DNA of 64,000 nucleotides from Catenulispora pinistramenti. GTDB taxonomy: Bacteria; Actinomycetota; Actinomycetes; Streptomycetales; Catenulisporaceae. Where the stretch lies: positions 16,300-80,299 of the forward strand of contig NZ_JAAFYZ010000018.1 in the NCBI RefSeq assembly GCF_018274385.1, given 5' to 3'. Shown one piece after another: positions 63,479 through 64,000 of this stretch. The notes beneath the pieces were generated by a model. It searched no databases, had not been told where the DNA came from, and saw only the letters and a list, made by a program, of their open reading frames with translations. How positions within the stretch are numbered: the first letter of the stretch is position 1; each line of letters begins with the position of its first letter. Both the position numbers and the translations under genes were made by a program.

Positions 63479-63787
63479 TCAGGCGCCGTCCAGGATGGCC
63501 TGGAGCTTGCTGATCTCGGTGTCGTTGGCCTGCTCGTTGGCGTCGTAGTGGATGCCGGTGCCCTTGAGGGTGTCCCGCATGTTCGACAGCTGCACGATCA
63601 CATCAGCGAACTGCTTCTCCCAGGCCACGACCACCTGCAGGTACTTCTGCGCGGACGGGCCGCTCCAGGGCATCGCGTCGACGTACCCGTTGACCGCCTT
63701 CAACAGCCCCTCGGCGGAGTTGACCGTCTGGTCGATCCGCGAGGCGCCCTTCGCCATCTCTACCGGGTCACCGGTCGTCTGAACCAC
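63479..63787 (-). CDS. WXG100 protein (EsxB-like)
   Basis: A 102-residue WXG100 protein with the turn DAMPWSGPSAQKYLQVVVAW between two long helices. GTG 63787 has a GGTGAGGTGG-like ribosome-binding stretch upstream. It is the first gene of the minus-strand ESX operon seen in this window. The promoter should lie in 63788-63900, where I see no convincing boxes. Confidence 0.9.
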   Translation of the reverse strand: MVQTTGDPVEMAKGASRIDQTVNSAEGLLKAVNGYVDAMPWSGPSAQKYLQVVVAWEKQFADVIVQLSNMRDTLKGTGIHYDANEQANDTEISKLQAILDGA

Positions 63788-64000
63788 TGGGACACCACCT
63801 CACCGTGCACAGGTCCGGACCGGCACGCCGTTGCGGCGGCCGGGTTGCGGTGTCATCTCATCCTGGCTTAAGGATCACCGCAAGGCTCTGTCTAGAGGTG
63901 TTGAGGGGAACGTTGAGGTTTGATCCTCCAGTGCTGATTTAGGTGGCGTTTCGGCTGGTGGTGATGTGGTGTGGGTGGGGGTGGTTGTGGGGGTGGTTAC
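63788..64000. other. Upstream region of ESX operon
   Basis: No gene supported. From about 63950 to the window end the plus strand becomes an almost pure G/T run (GTGGTGTGGGTGGGGG style), unlike the rest of the window. Confidence 0.4.

Overview
The window comes from a high-GC actinobacterium. The evidence is strong G/C third-position bias, GTG and TTG starts, a PadR and an ArsR regulator of actinobacterial type, Tat-exported phosphatases and WXG100 proteins; a Catenulispora- or Streptomyces-like genome is plausible, but the species cannot be fixed from the sequence alone. No tRNA, rRNA, CRISPR array, insertion sequence or integrase was recognised.

Region 1 (about 250-24290) is a phosphonate natural-product gene cluster. 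The pathway core is complete: PEP mutase with its signature EDKQYPKRNS motif (11475-12362), phosphonopyruvate decarboxylase (6324-7469) and an iron-alcohol-dehydrogenase-like phosphonoacetaldehyde reductase (5182-6327). Together these predict 2-hydroxyethylphosphonate. Around them lie peptide-forming genes (FemAB/GNAT-like transferase, ATP-grasp ligase, free carrier protein, free adenylation enzyme, carrier-condensation protein) and oxidative genes (two TauD-like dioxygenases, two luciferase-like monooxygenases, a 745-residue haem-oxygenase-like diiron enzyme). Decorating genes follow: a SAM methyltransferase, O-carbamoyltransferase with a 42-residue SxtJ-like microprotein, SGNH hydrolase, GT4 glycosyltransferase, GNAT and a sugar-phosphate isomerase-like SIS protein. 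A well-translated 29-residue basic peptide (8075-8164) lies just upstream of one monooxygenase. The combination matches no phosphonate pathway I can name, so the product is unknown. I see no exporter and no pathway regulator.

Region 2 (about 24400-38124) is ordinary accessory and housekeeping content: a GT-C membrane protein, two Tat-exported metallophosphatases, PadR, an alpha/beta hydrolase, an epimerase with a divergent TetR, an ArsR-type regulator with a divergent MFS exporter, a secreted carboxylesterase and a SnoaL-like protein. Convergent gene pairs are separated by strong hairpins.

Region 3 (38346-63787, all minus strand) is a type VII (ESX) effector operon. Two WXG100 proteins, a small partner, a glycine-repeat WXG-like protein, a YbaB-like protein and another WXG-like protein lead into one 6211-codon gene (41459-60094). 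That protein has a CpnT/WXG-like export domain followed by a string of effector modules: OTU-like cysteine protease, Fic, two protein-glutaminase-type deamidases, an R-S-E ADP-ribosyltransferase, a decayed Fic and an intact C-terminal Fic. These are interspersed with five copies of a His/Cys module that resembles clan CD (CPD/C80-like) autoprocessing peptidases. It looks like a MARTX-style multi-effector toxin rebuilt for type VII secretion. The next gene (40275-41348) is an immunity candidate. The ESX secretion machinery itself is not in the window.
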